From NCBI GenBank assembly GCA_938005655.1, contig CALLNA010000284.1, positions 1 to 42,486 on the forward strand: a stretch of 42,486 nucleotides of DNA, given 5' to 3'. A program made the position numbers and the translations under genes. The notes under the pieces are model-generated. The model saw nothing but the letters and a program-made list of their open reading frames with translations. It did no database searches and was not told the origin of the DNA. Positions 1 through 8,273 of this stretch are shown here, in pieces; position 1 is the first letter of the stretch, and the number at the start of each line of letters is the position of its first letter. Source of the DNA: an uncultured Novosphingobium sp. (GTDB lineage Bacteria > Pseudomonadota > Alphaproteobacteria > Sphingomonadales > Sphingomonadaceae).

Positions 1-194
1 GACCTTGCGGGTCCGCTGATCGCCGGCCGCAGCGGGAGGACAAGGAAGCGATGGCCTCTCGCCTACCCGCACCCGCCGCGTTTCGGAGCGGCGTTGCTAT
101 CCGCCGATCCGATGGCGAGGGTGTATAACCGATATGGTTCTATATGTTAAGCTCTTTTTCCCCTTTCCCCACCAGGGGAAGGGATCGCAGGTGT
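1..194. other. Left-edge stretch without an assignable gene
   Basis: Short open frames cross the left edge on the plus strand: one stops at 17-19, one at 148-150. Either could be the tail of a gene that starts outside the window, but the visible part is too short to recognise. The stretch from about 125 to 160 is AT-richer than its surroundings. I see no convincing start or family signature here. Confidence 0.4.
161..183 (-). terminator. GC-rich hairpin just downstream of the GH3 gene
   Basis: CCCTTTCCCC at 161-170 and GGGGAAGGG at 175-183 can pair with one bulged base around the loop ACCA. The hairpin begins 11 bases after the minus-strand stop of the GH3 gene, where a terminator is expected. 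On the minus strand it is followed by an A-rich run, not the U run of an intrinsic terminator, so it may only protect the 3' end or be a dispersed hairpin. Confidence 0.3.
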
Positions 195-2786
195 TTAGCG
201 CGCAAACCTGCCCGCGACCGCCAGATCGCTGAGGGCCGAGGAGGTTCCCAGCCAGAGGGTATAGTCCCCGGCGGGGCTCACCCATTTCTGCTCCGCCTCG
301 CTCCACACGCCGAAGGGGTGGTTGCTGGCGGCGGGATCGATCGTCACCGTGACCGTCTGCGACGCGCCGGGCGCCAGCTCGACGCGCTGGAAGCCGACCA
401 GGCGGCGCGGCGGCTGGGGCGCGCCGACGGCGCTGGCGCCGGGCGGCAGCGCGACATAGGCCTGGACCACCTCGGCCCCGGCGACCTTGCCGGTGTTCGT
501 CACCCGCACCCTCGCGGCGTAGCGGCCGGTCGCGGCATCGTGGGCCAGGACCGGCTTGCCGAGGGCGAAGGTCGTGTAGGACAGGCCGTGGCCGAAGGGG
601 AAGGCCACGCAGGGGTTGCGGCCGCGCACGGCGGCGCACTTGCCGCTCAGGTTCGCGTCGTACCAGCGGTAGCCGATCGCCAGCTTCTCGGCATATTCGA
701 CCGTCTGGCTCTTGCCGTCGGCGCCGGGCGTGCCGGGGAACTGCGTGGGCGTCACGCCGTCGAGGAAGCCCTTGCCGGCATAGGGGAAGGTCACCGGCAG
801 CTTGCCCGAGGGGCTGCGCCGGCCGAGCAGCAGGTCGGCGACGATGTTGCCGTCCTCCTGCCCGGGAAACCAGGCTTCGAGGATCGCCGGCCCGCGCGGG
901 CCGACCAGCGCCGGGGCCATCGCCACGCCGGCATTGTCCTTGAGCACCAGCACCGCCTTGCGGGCCATGGGTCGGCCGGTCGTGGAGCGCGCGGCGAGCA
1001 CCGCCTCGATCATCGCCAGGGTATGGCTGTTCCTGGCCAGGGCGGCGCGGGCGTTCTTTTCGAGATTGGCCACGGCGATCACGTCCGAGCGGTCCGCGTA
1101 CCAATCGAGGCCATGGCCTTCCGCCGCGCTTCCGGCGAGCACCTTGCCGTCCGGCCCGGTGAAGGTCGCCCGGTCAGCGCCTTCCTCGGAAATCGTTCCG
1201 GCCATCATCACCACGGCATCGGCCTTCCCCGCCTCGGCCAGGGCGTCGGCGAAGCCGGCTTCCGCGCCGTCGATCGTCGCGGTCTTGTTGGCATCGTCGA
1301 CGAGGATCAGCTTGACCGTGGCGCCCGCGTTGCCCTCAGCCTTCAGCGCGTTGCGGATGCCCTCGACCGGCGTCACCGAATAGTGCGGCACCACGTCCGA
1401 GCTGCCCCCGCCCGAGCCCATCGGCTTGCCGGTCAGCGCGCCGCCGGCCACGGCCTGCCGGGCATAGACCTGGCTCGCCTTGCCGATCACCACGACCGAG
1501 CGGAGCCCGGGGCGCAGCGGCAGGGCGCCGTTGTTCTGGAGCAGCACGGCCGCGCGGACGCCGACGTCGTGCGCCTTGCGGCCGTTGCCGGCGACGTCCA
1601 TCGGCGTCTGGACCAGCGGGCGGTCGAAGATCCCGGCCTTGAACATCTGGGTGTAGCGCCGCTCCAGCGCCTGGTCGATCTCGGCCACGGCGATCTCGCC
1701 CTTGCCGAGCGCGGTCTGGAGCCGGGTGGGCGACCACTGGATCGGCTGCGGCATCTCGTGGTCCATCCCCGCCTTCAGCGGGGCGACCGTGCTCTTCATC
1801 GCGAAGAAATCGGTCTGGACATAGCCGGTGAAGCCCCAGTCGCGGCGCAGCACGTCGGTCAGCATCTCCCTGTTCTCGCAGGAGGACACGCCGTTGACGT
1901 AGTTGTAGGCGCACATCACCGCGGCGACCTTGCCGTCCTTCACCGCCATCTCGAAGGGCAGCAGGTACAGCTCGCGCAGGACCTGCCGGTCGATCGTCTC
2001 CTGGATCGTCTGGCGGTTGGTCTCCTGCTCGTTGGCGATGTAGTGCTTGGGCATGGCGATGATGCCCCGGGCCTGGACGGCCTTGATCTCCGCCGTGCCC
2101 ATCACCCCGGTCAGGTAGGGGTCCTCGCCGAAGTATTCGAAGTTGCGGCCGAGGATCGGCAGGCGGGCGAGGTTCAGGCCCGGCGCCTCGAAGACGTGGA
2201 GCGCGAGGTCGTTCAGCTCCGTCGCGATCACCTCGCCGTAGGTCGCGGCCACCGCCGGATCGAACGAGGCGGCGACGCCGATCGCCGAGGGCAGCGCGGT
2301 CGCCTTGGCCGAGGTCGGGTGGGTATAGGCCGCCGCCATGCTCGCGCCGAAGATGCCAGAGGCGTTCTTGTCGATGACGCTGGGCGAGACGCAATCGTTC
2401 TGGCCGACGCCGACCGGGCCGTTGCTGATCCGGAAGGTCGGGATGCCGAGCGCGGCGATCCCGCTGACGTGGCGGGCGCCGTAGCAGTCGGGCAGCTCGG
2501 GCAGGATCTCCGGCCTGCTGCCGGTGAGCTGCTGCATCTTCTGCTCCAGCGTCATCGCGCCGAGCAGCATCCGCGCGCGGCGATGCGCCACCGCCTCGCG
2601 CGCGGCATCGTCCGCGGCGGCCTGCTGCTCGGCCACGACGCCCGGGGCCATCCAGGCGTTGGCCGAAGGCGGGGTCTGGGGCTGAGCTTGGGCTTGGGCG
2701 CAGGCCGGCAGGGCCGCGCCCGCAAGGAGCAGCGCCGCCCACCGCGCGCCGCGCGGCAGTCCCTTGCGATAGCGTTGCTGGGCCAT
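195..2786 (-). CDS. Exported GH3 beta-glucosidase-type glycoside hydrolase
   Basis: An 863-residue family GH3 enzyme that should release terminal beta-linked sugars from oligosaccharides in the periplasm or outside the cell. I chose the start at 2786 because CCTCCT at 2794-2799 gives a perfect AGGAGG ribosome site 7 bases upstream, and the product then begins with a basic segment, a hydrophobic core and an Ala-rich cleavage region, a classical signal peptide. An in-frame start 23 codons further up lacks this logic. The (beta/alpha)8 domain comes first, with the probable nucleophile D326 in VQTDFFAMK. The alpha/beta sandwich follows, with TISEEGADR (E534/E535) as probable acid/base, and a C-terminal fibronectin-III-like domain ends the protein. 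Length fits the family. It stands alone, downstream of the GGDEF-EAL gene. The exact glycan cannot be read from sequence. Confidence 0.9.
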   Translation of the reverse strand: MAQQRYRKGLPRGARWAALLLAGAALPACAQAQAQPQTPPSANAWMAPGVVAEQQAAADDAAREAVAHRRARMLLGAMTLEQKMQQLTGSRPEILPELPDCYGARHVSGIAALGIPTFRISNGPVGVGQNDCVSPSVIDKNASGIFGASMAAAYTHPTSAKATALPSAIGVAASFDPAVAATYGEVIATELNDLALHVFEAPGLNLARLPILGRNFEYFGEDPYLTGVMGTAEIKAVQARGIIAMPKHYIANEQETNRQTIQETIDRQVLRELYLLPFEMAVKDGKVAAVMCAYNYVNGVSSCENREMLTDVLRRDWGFTGYVQTDFFAMKSTVAPLKAGMDHEMPQPIQWSPTRLQTALGKGEIAVAEIDQALERRYTQMFKAGIFDRPLVQTPMDVAGNGRKAHDVGVRAAVLLQNNGALPLRPGLRSVVVIGKASQVYARQAVAGGALTGKPMGSGGGSSDVVPHYSVTPVEGIRNALKAEGNAGATVKLILVDDANKTATIDGAEAGFADALAEAGKADAVVMMAGTISEEGADRATFTGPDGKVLAGSAAEGHGLDWYADRSDVIAVANLEKNARAALARNSHTLAMIEAVLAARSTTGRPMARKAVLVLKDNAGVAMAPALVGPRGPAILEAWFPGQEDGNIVADLLLGRRSPSGKLPVTFPYAGKGFLDGVTPTQFPGTPGADGKSQTVEYAEKLAIGYRWYDANLSGKCAAVRGRNPCVAFPFGHGLSYTTFALGKPVLAHDAATGRYAARVRVTNTGKVAGAEVVQAYVALPPGASAVGAPQPPRRLVGFQRVELAPGASQTVTVTIDPAASNHPFGVWSEAEQKWVSPAGDYTLWLGTSSALSDLAVAGRFAR

Positions 2787-2916
2787 GGACGATCCTCCTG
2801 TCGCGCGATCCGGGTCAAAGGCTGGCGCCGCATCCCAGCGAAAAGGGCCTGCCATTCCTGGCAGACCCGAGCGGAGAGCGGCGCAAGGCCCGGTGTCGCA
2901 CCCGCGACGGCGGCGA

Positions 2917-5238
2917 TCAAGCGAAAATTGGCCTTACCGATTTTCCGTCGCGCGCCAGGCGCGCGATCCGGCGGGAGTCCGCCGCGCTCGGCAGGGGATG
3001 GCCGATCAGGTGGCCCTGGACCTCGGTGCAGCCCTCGGCGCGGACGCAGTCGAGCTGTTCCCGGGTCTCGACCGCCTCGGCCACGGTGGTCACGCCGAGC
3101 CGCTTGCCGAGGTCGGCGATCGCCCGGACCACGGCGGCGCAGTCGGGCCGGTCGACCGCGTCGCGGACGAACGAGCCGTCGATCTTGATCTTGTCGAAGG
3201 GGAAGGCGCGCAGGTGGGCGAGCGAGGAGAAGCCCGTCCCGAAATCGTCGAGCGCCACGCGCACGCCCAGGCCGCGGATGCGGCGCAGGTCGCCGAGCAC
3301 GTCGTGCTCGTCGTCGAGCAGGGCGGTCTCCGTGACCTCGATCTCCAGCCGGTTCGGCGAGAGGCCGGTCGCGACCAGCGCGGCCAGCACCCGCTCCGGC
3401 AGCACGCCCTTGCCGAGCTGGCTGGCCGAGATGTTGACGGCGACGCGCACGCCGTCCCCCCAGCCCGCCGCCTCGCGGCAGGCCGCTTCCAGGACGAAGT
3501 CGCCGAGCTGGTCGATCAGGCCGCTCTGCTCGGCGACGGGCACGAACTCGCCGGGCGAGATCCAGCCGCTCTCGGGATGGTGCCAGCGCACCAGCGCCTC
3601 GCGGGCCACGACCGTGCCGGTCTCGATCTCGACGATCGGCTGGTAGAACACGAACAACCCGTCGCGGTCGCGCAGCGCGGCGCGCAGCTTGGTCTCCAGG
3701 CTGACCCGCTCCTGTACGCGGCTCTCCATGCCGGGCTCGAACATCCGCGCCTGGCCCTTGCCCGCGTCCTTCGCCGCGTAGAGCGCGATGTCGGCGCGGG
3801 TCAGCAGGGTCTCGCCGGTGTCGCCGTGCTCGGGGGCGAGCGCGATGCCGATCGAGGCGCCGATCTGGATATTGCCGTAGGCCAGCTCGTAGGGCGCGCT
3901 CAGCGCCTCGACGATCCGCCCGGCGAGGTCCTCGGCCATTCCCGCGTCGTCGTGCGGCAGGAGCACGGCGAACTCGTCCCCGCCGAGCCGGCCGACCGAG
4001 ACCGCGGGCGTCCCGCAGATCGCCTTGAGCCGCTCGGCGACGGCGTTGAGCAGCACGTCGCCGACGCCGTGGCCGCGCGTGTCGTTGACCTGCTTGAAGC
4101 CGTCGAGGTCGACGTAGAGCAGGCCCATCCGGTTGCCCGGCCCGGCGAGGCGGCGGTCGACCGCCTCGTAGAAGGTCGTGCGGTTGGGCAGGCCGGTCAG
4201 GGTGTCGAAGTGGGCGAGGTTGCGGATGCGGTTCTCCGCCTCGACCTCCCGGGTGACGAGCGCCCAGGTCAGCATCGGGCCGAGGTAGGCGCCGTCGCGG
4301 GCGGTGATCGCCGAGACCTTGAGGTCGAGCACCTCGGGGCCGAGCCTGATCCGGGCGCTGTGCGGCAGGTTCGCCGGATCGGCGAGGATGCGCCGCTGGT
4401 ACTGCGGATGCTTGCGGAAGACGTCGATCGGCGTGCCGAGCAGCTCGTCGGCGCGGATCGGCAACAGGTGCTCGATCTGTCCGACCAGTTGCTTGGAGGT
4501 CTCGTTGGCGTAGTTGATCCGCAGCGTGTCGGGGGCGAGGGTCATCACCGCGACCGGCATGTCGTCGATCATCCGCAGCAGGCGGCTCTGCTCGTCGTGC
4601 TTGCGCCGCGCCTCGGTCCGCGCGTCGACCATGCGCGCGAAATCGCGGTTCTGGATCAGGATGATCAGCGTCGTCGCGACGATCACCGGCAGGAAGGTGC
4701 CCGCCACGAGGATCAGCGAAAGGATGCCGCTGGCCGCGAAATAGCCGGTGATGACCACCGCGTTGATGATGGCGACGGTCAGCACCGCCGCGCGCAGGTT
4801 GGTCAGGCACAGCATCGAGATCAGCGCCGAGACGGCGAGGAAGAAGGCGACGTGCGCCCGCTCGTAGGGGCTGCCGTAGGGAAAAAGGGCGAAGGCCCAG
4901 GTGAAGAACACCACGACCAGCGCGCCGGTCAGCCAGGTGGTCTGCCGCAGCTCCTTATGCACCCGGGCGAAGTCGAACGGGCTCTCCCGGCGGCGCCACC
5001 ACTGCATCAGGCGCAGGCCGCAGCTCGCGGTCAGGGCCAGCGGCACGAGGATGGTCAGCGAGGTCGGCGCCGTGCCGACAAACGTCCCGGCGAGGCCCCA
5101 CATGTTGACCAGGAGCACCAGGTAGAGCAGCGGGATCATCCGCGACAGCGAGGCGGCCTGCTCCTTGAGCAATTCCGGATTGTCCGACCGGGCGGGGAAA
5201 GTGGCGGCGACGTGGGCGGCCAGGGCCTGCACCGTCAT
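2917..5238 (-). CDS. Membrane GGDEF-EAL cyclic-di-GMP enzyme
   Basis: A 773-residue protein predicted to make and/or break cyclic di-GMP at the inner membrane. The first 200 or so residues hold several hydrophobic segments, followed by a charged helical linker and a PAS-like sensor segment (about 210-340). The GGDEF domain has an intact GGDEF motif at 419-423, but the RxxD inhibitory I-site expected just before it is replaced by GTPA, so product inhibition is probably absent. The EAL domain has EAL at 547-549, a TETALL segment, DDFGTGFSS and VAEAVET, all consistent with an active phosphodiesterase. Both halves therefore look catalytically competent; the net activity is unknown. It is a single gene, divergent from the small exported protein at 5468. 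A TTAACC half-site on the minus strand lies about 115 bases upstream. Confidence 0.92.
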   Translation of the reverse strand: MTVQALAAHVAATFPARSDNPELLKEQAASLSRMIPLLYLVLLVNMWGLAGTFVGTAPTSLTILVPLALTASCGLRLMQWWRRRESPFDFARVHKELRQTTWLTGALVVVFFTWAFALFPYGSPYERAHVAFFLAVSALISMLCLTNLRAAVLTVAIINAVVITGYFAASGILSLILVAGTFLPVIVATTLIILIQNRDFARMVDARTEARRKHDEQSRLLRMIDDMPVAVMTLAPDTLRINYANETSKQLVGQIEHLLPIRADELLGTPIDVFRKHPQYQRRILADPANLPHSARIRLGPEVLDLKVSAITARDGAYLGPMLTWALVTREVEAENRIRNLAHFDTLTGLPNRTTFYEAVDRRLAGPGNRMGLLYVDLDGFKQVNDTRGHGVGDVLLNAVAERLKAICGTPAVSVGRLGGDEFAVLLPHDDAGMAEDLAGRIVEALSAPYELAYGNIQIGASIGIALAPEHGDTGETLLTRADIALYAAKDAGKGQARMFEPGMESRVQERVSLETKLRAALRDRDGLFVFYQPIVEIETGTVVAREALVRWHHPESGWISPGEFVPVAEQSGLIDQLGDFVLEAACREAAGWGDGVRVAVNISASQLGKGVLPERVLAALVATGLSPNRLEIEVTETALLDDEHDVLGDLRRIRGLGVRVALDDFGTGFSSLAHLRAFPFDKIKIDGSFVRDAVDRPDCAAVVRAIADLGKRLGVTTVAEAVETREQLDCVRAEGCTEVQGHLIGHPLPSAADSRRIARLARDGKSVRPIFA

Positions 5239-5467
5239 GCGCGGCGCCCGCCCGCCGCGAGGACGCAGCGCCCAAGATCATGCCTGCCGGCAATGTCGTC
5301 CAAGACTGCTGCCCCCAATCCGCGGTTTCAGCCTCGCCCTAGGGCCCGGCTGGTTAACATTCCGCCAAGCGGGTTCCCGGGAGGTTGCCGTGATCGCCCC
5401 GCCGATCACGCATATCCGGAACCTCGGACCGGTTTTCCTCGACCGGTCATGCGGTTATCCTGCGCGA

Positions 5468-5932
5468 ATGCTGCGATACCTCGTTCACGCGGCCCTGTGT
5501 GGCGGCCTCGCTGCCGGCGTGACCGTGGCCGGCGCGGCCCAGGCCCGTCCCCGGGGGCTGGAGGGCGCCACAATCCTCCTGACCGCCGACGAGGGCACCC
5601 AGGGCGTCGAGATCGTCGCGCAGTGCCTGAGCGAGGCGGGGCTGCGCCAGGCCGCTCCGGCCGACTATCTCGTGCAATTCAGCCGCGCCTTGCGCCCGCG
5701 CAAGACGGCCGTCGAGCTGGCGGCGAAGGACGCCGCGCCCGCACCGCGGCGCAAGCTCCGCTCGGGCCGGACCGTCGAGGTCGCCACGGTGGCCATTTCG
5801 GAGGTCGCCTCGGGCAAGGTGCTGCGCCGGGCCGAGGTCGTCGCCAAGGTGCGCCGCCGCGGCCGGACCCCGGACGCGATCGTGCGGAAGCTGTGCGACG
5901 TCATCAAGCGATCGGTGGCGGAACCGGGCTGA
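5468..5932 (+). CDS. Small exported protein of unknown function
   Basis: A 154-residue product starting with a clear signal peptide (MLRYLVHAALCGGL, then AQA as likely cleavage site). The mature part is mixed alpha/beta with a run of Arg and Lys residues around 75-105. I do not recognise the family. The start at 5468 is chosen because the signal peptide then lies at the N-terminus. A GTG at 5390 has the better ribosome site (GGGAGG) but would place 26 residues before the signal peptide. Its 3' end overlaps the 3' end of the convergent CHASE2 kinase gene by 29 bases (5904-5932). The long upstream gap shared with the GGDEF-EAL gene should hold both promoters. Confidence 0.65.
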   Translation: MLRYLVHAALCGGLAAGVTVAGAAQARPRGLEGATILLTADEGTQGVEIVAQCLSEAGLRQAAPADYLVQFSRALRPRKTAVELAAKDAAPAPRRKLRSGRTVEVATVAISEVASGKVLRRAEVVAKVRRRGRTPDAIVRKLCDVIKRSVAEPG

Positions 5933-8273
5933 CGGAGCCGACATCGGCCGGCATCTCCACCGTGAAGGCCGTCGGCCCCTCCTCGGAGGACCGGCACGTC
6001 ACGGTGCCCCGGTGCCTGACCGCCACGGTATGGACGAAGGCCAGCCCCAGGCCCACGCCGTGCGTGCCCGCCGGGGCGGTGCTCTGGAAGCGCCGGTAGA
6101 GCGCGGCCATGCGCTCGGCGGGAATCCCCGGCCCCTCGTTTGTCACCGTCGCGCCGGCCCATCGGCGGCCGTCCACCGTGAAGGCCCGGCAGGAGACCGT
6201 GACGACCGCCGCGGCCGGGCTGAACTTGACCGCGTTGTCGATCAGGTTGCCGAACATCCGCGCCAGAAGCGAGGCGTCGCCCGACACCCACAGCTCCGGC
6301 TCCGCGAAGTCGTAGGCGAAGGTGATCCGCTTGGCCGAAGCCTGGGGCCACAGCGCTTGCGCGGCCTCGGTCAGCAGCGCCGCGAGGTCGACCGGCTCGA
6401 CCTTGACCTCGACCGTCTGCGCCCGGGCGAGATGGACGAAATCGTCCGCCAGCTTCAGCGTGCGCCCCGCATAGCCGCGAATCCGCTCGGCAGCGTCCGC
6501 CGGGAGGGCCGCCATGCCCAGGCGGTCGATCAGCGAGATGATCGAGGACTGCGGCGCGCGCATGTCGTGGGACAGCAGCTCCAGGGCGTCGTTGCGCTGG
6601 CGCTGGGTGGTGACGACGTCGGTGTTGTCGACGATCCTGACGACGTAGCCGACCAGTTCCTGGGCACTGTTGCGCTGGGGCTGGAACCGGACGTCGAACG
6701 ACTGCCCCGCGACGGTCTCGGCGCCGCAGTTCCAGGGGATGCCCTTGACCTGGATGGCCGCCGCGAAGCGGATCGGCGCGCGCCCGGTCGGCCGCAGCGA
6801 ATGGAGATAGGTGAGGAGGTCGTCCGCATAGACCAGGTCGCCGGGCCCGTTGAGTTCGCGGAACAGCCGCACGGCCTTGTCGTTGGCGAACAGGACCAAG
6901 CCCTGGAGGTCCGTGACGATCACGCAGTCGGGCATTTGCGAGAAGCGGTCGCGCAGGAACTTGCCGAGGTCCCGTTCGCGCTCCACCGCCCGGCTCAGCA
7001 AGTGGATCTGCCGGTCGAGCACGTCGGCGGGCGGCTCCGTCCGCTGGCCGCCCTCGAACAGGCCGCCGTCGCGGTCGGACCGTTCCAGTTCCTGCGAGAG
7101 GTAGCGGCTGGCGAGGCTCAGCTTGCGCCAGGTCCAGGCCGGATAGAGCAGGACGATCACCGCCAGGGCGCTCGCCGGGGGGACCCAGAACGAGGCGAAA
7201 TGCAGCGCCGCGATCGACGCCGCCAGGACCGCGGCGGCCAGGCCGACGATCAGCAGCAGGGTCCACCGGGGCGCCAGGAAGCGCAGCCCGACCATCGCCG
7301 CGACGATCGGCAGCAGCGACAGGAACAGCGTCGCCAGCGCGCCCGCCGGCACGACCGCGCGATGGGACAGCAGGGTGCTGACCAGGTTCGCCTGGATCTC
7401 GACGCCGGGCATGAGGCTGCCGTCGACCCCGGTCGGGGTCGCATAGACGTCGCCGATGCCGCTGGCCGTGACGCCGACGAGGACGCGGCGGTCGCGAAGG
7501 AACTCGGCGGGCAACTCGCCCCGCAGGACGCTGGCGGCGGAAACGGTGGGGAACGACCCCGCCGGTCCCGCGAAGGCGATCAGCACGGGATCGCGCCCGA
7601 CGAGCTGCGCGCCGGGCGGCTCCCTGGCCGGCGGCTCCCCGCCCGGCGACTCCTTGCCCGATGGCTGGCTGTCCGATGGCTGGCTGTCCGATTGGCGGGC
7701 GATCCCGGCCAGCAGCGCGGCCAGCGACGGCCAGTGCCGTCGCCCGTCGGAATAGGACAGGTAGGCGCGCCGGATCAGGCCGTCGCGGTCGGGCGCGATA
7801 TTGACGTGGCCCAGCGCGCTCGCGCGATCCTTCAGCAGGTCCAGCGGCGGCGTCAGCCCGAATTGCGCGCCGTCCGGCCCCGGCACGTCGAACTGCACGG
7901 GAAGATAGGTCGCCGCGCCGCCCAGCGCGCGGGCCAGTGCCGCGTCGCCGCCCACCTCCCGCGCCCCGACGAGCAGGATATCGACGCCGACCGCCCTGGG
8001 CCGTCCCTTGCCGATCGCCTCGATCAGCGCGGCCAGGCGATCCCGCGGCCAGGGCCATTCGCCCTCCTCGGCGACGCTCCGGTTGTCGACCGCGACGATC
8101 AGCACCGACGGGTCCGTGACGCCGGGCAGGCGGTTCTGGACGGTGTCGTAGAGCATGAAATCCAGCCGGCTGGTCGACTGGAACGCCACGATGAGGGACA
8201 GCACCGCCGCTGCCGCGGTCAGGACCAGCCACCATTCCAGGGCCAGGCGCTGATAGAAGCGGCTCGGATTCAT
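5904..8273 (-). CDS. CHASE2-domain sensor histidine kinase
   Basis: A 789-residue inner-membrane histidine kinase, the sensor of the three-gene operon 10284-5904. One N-terminal membrane helix (about 13-31) is followed by an extracytoplasmic CHASE2 domain with the family-typical stretches DPSVLIVAVDNRS and GEWPWPRDR, three membrane helices (about 308-385), a PAS-like domain (about 450-555), a HisKA helix with the phospho-accepting H569 in LSHDMRAP, and a HATPase with an N box (NLIDNAVKF) and glycine boxes (GPGIP, GVGLGLAF). The start at 8273 overlaps the stop of the FecR gene as ATGA, so the two are translationally coupled. The partner is almost certainly the OmpR-type regulator at 9595. Odd feature: a Gln/Ser/Pro/Gly-rich insertion in CHASE2 encoded by a tandem repeat (7659-7693). 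Confidence 0.92.
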   Translation of the reverse strand: MNPSRFYQRLALEWWLVLTAAAAVLSLIVAFQSTSRLDFMLYDTVQNRLPGVTDPSVLIVAVDNRSVAEEGEWPWPRDRLAALIEAIGKGRPRAVGVDILLVGAREVGGDAALARALGGAATYLPVQFDVPGPDGAQFGLTPPLDLLKDRASALGHVNIAPDRDGLIRRAYLSYSDGRRHWPSLAALLAGIARQSDSQPSDSQPSGKESPGGEPPAREPPGAQLVGRDPVLIAFAGPAGSFPTVSAASVLRGELPAEFLRDRRVLVGVTASGIGDVYATPTGVDGSLMPGVEIQANLVSTLLSHRAVVPAGALATLFLSLLPIVAAMVGLRFLAPRWTLLLIVGLAAAVLAASIAALHFASFWVPPASALAVIVLLYPAWTWRKLSLASRYLSQELERSDRDGGLFEGGQRTEPPADVLDRQIHLLSRAVERERDLGKFLRDRFSQMPDCVIVTDLQGLVLFANDKAVRLFRELNGPGDLVYADDLLTYLHSLRPTGRAPIRFAAAIQVKGIPWNCGAETVAGQSFDVRFQPQRNSAQELVGYVVRIVDNTDVVTTQRQRNDALELLSHDMRAPQSSIISLIDRLGMAALPADAAERIRGYAGRTLKLADDFVHLARAQTVEVKVEPVDLAALLTEAAQALWPQASAKRITFAYDFAEPELWVSGDASLLARMFGNLIDNAVKFSPAAAVVTVSCRAFTVDGRRWAGATVTNEGPGIPAERMAALYRRFQSTAPAGTHGVGLGLAFVHTVAVRHRGTVTCRSSEEGPTAFTVEMPADVGSVSPVPPPIA
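7659..7693. repeat. In-frame 15-base tandem repeat inside the CHASE2 domain
   Basis: CGATGGCTGGCTGTC occurs at 7659-7673 and again at 7674-7688, followed by a partial third unit. On the coding (minus) strand it encodes SDSQP units, followed by a Gly/Pro/Glu-rich stretch. Because the unit is a multiple of three, slippage would change loop length without breaking the frame. Confidence 0.8.

Noticed and set aside
144..3188. Long open frame on the plus strand opposite the GH3 and GGDEF-EAL genes
   Set aside because: It is Arg/His/Gly/Ala-rich without domain pattern, a shadow of GC-rich coding on the other strand. Similar long shadows at 2785-6099, 6012-8366, 25152-27074 and 38633-40510 were dropped for the same reason.
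5390..5392. GTG start with a good ribosome site for the small exported protein
   Set aside because: It would put 26 residues before an otherwise N-terminal signal peptide. Kept only as an alternative.
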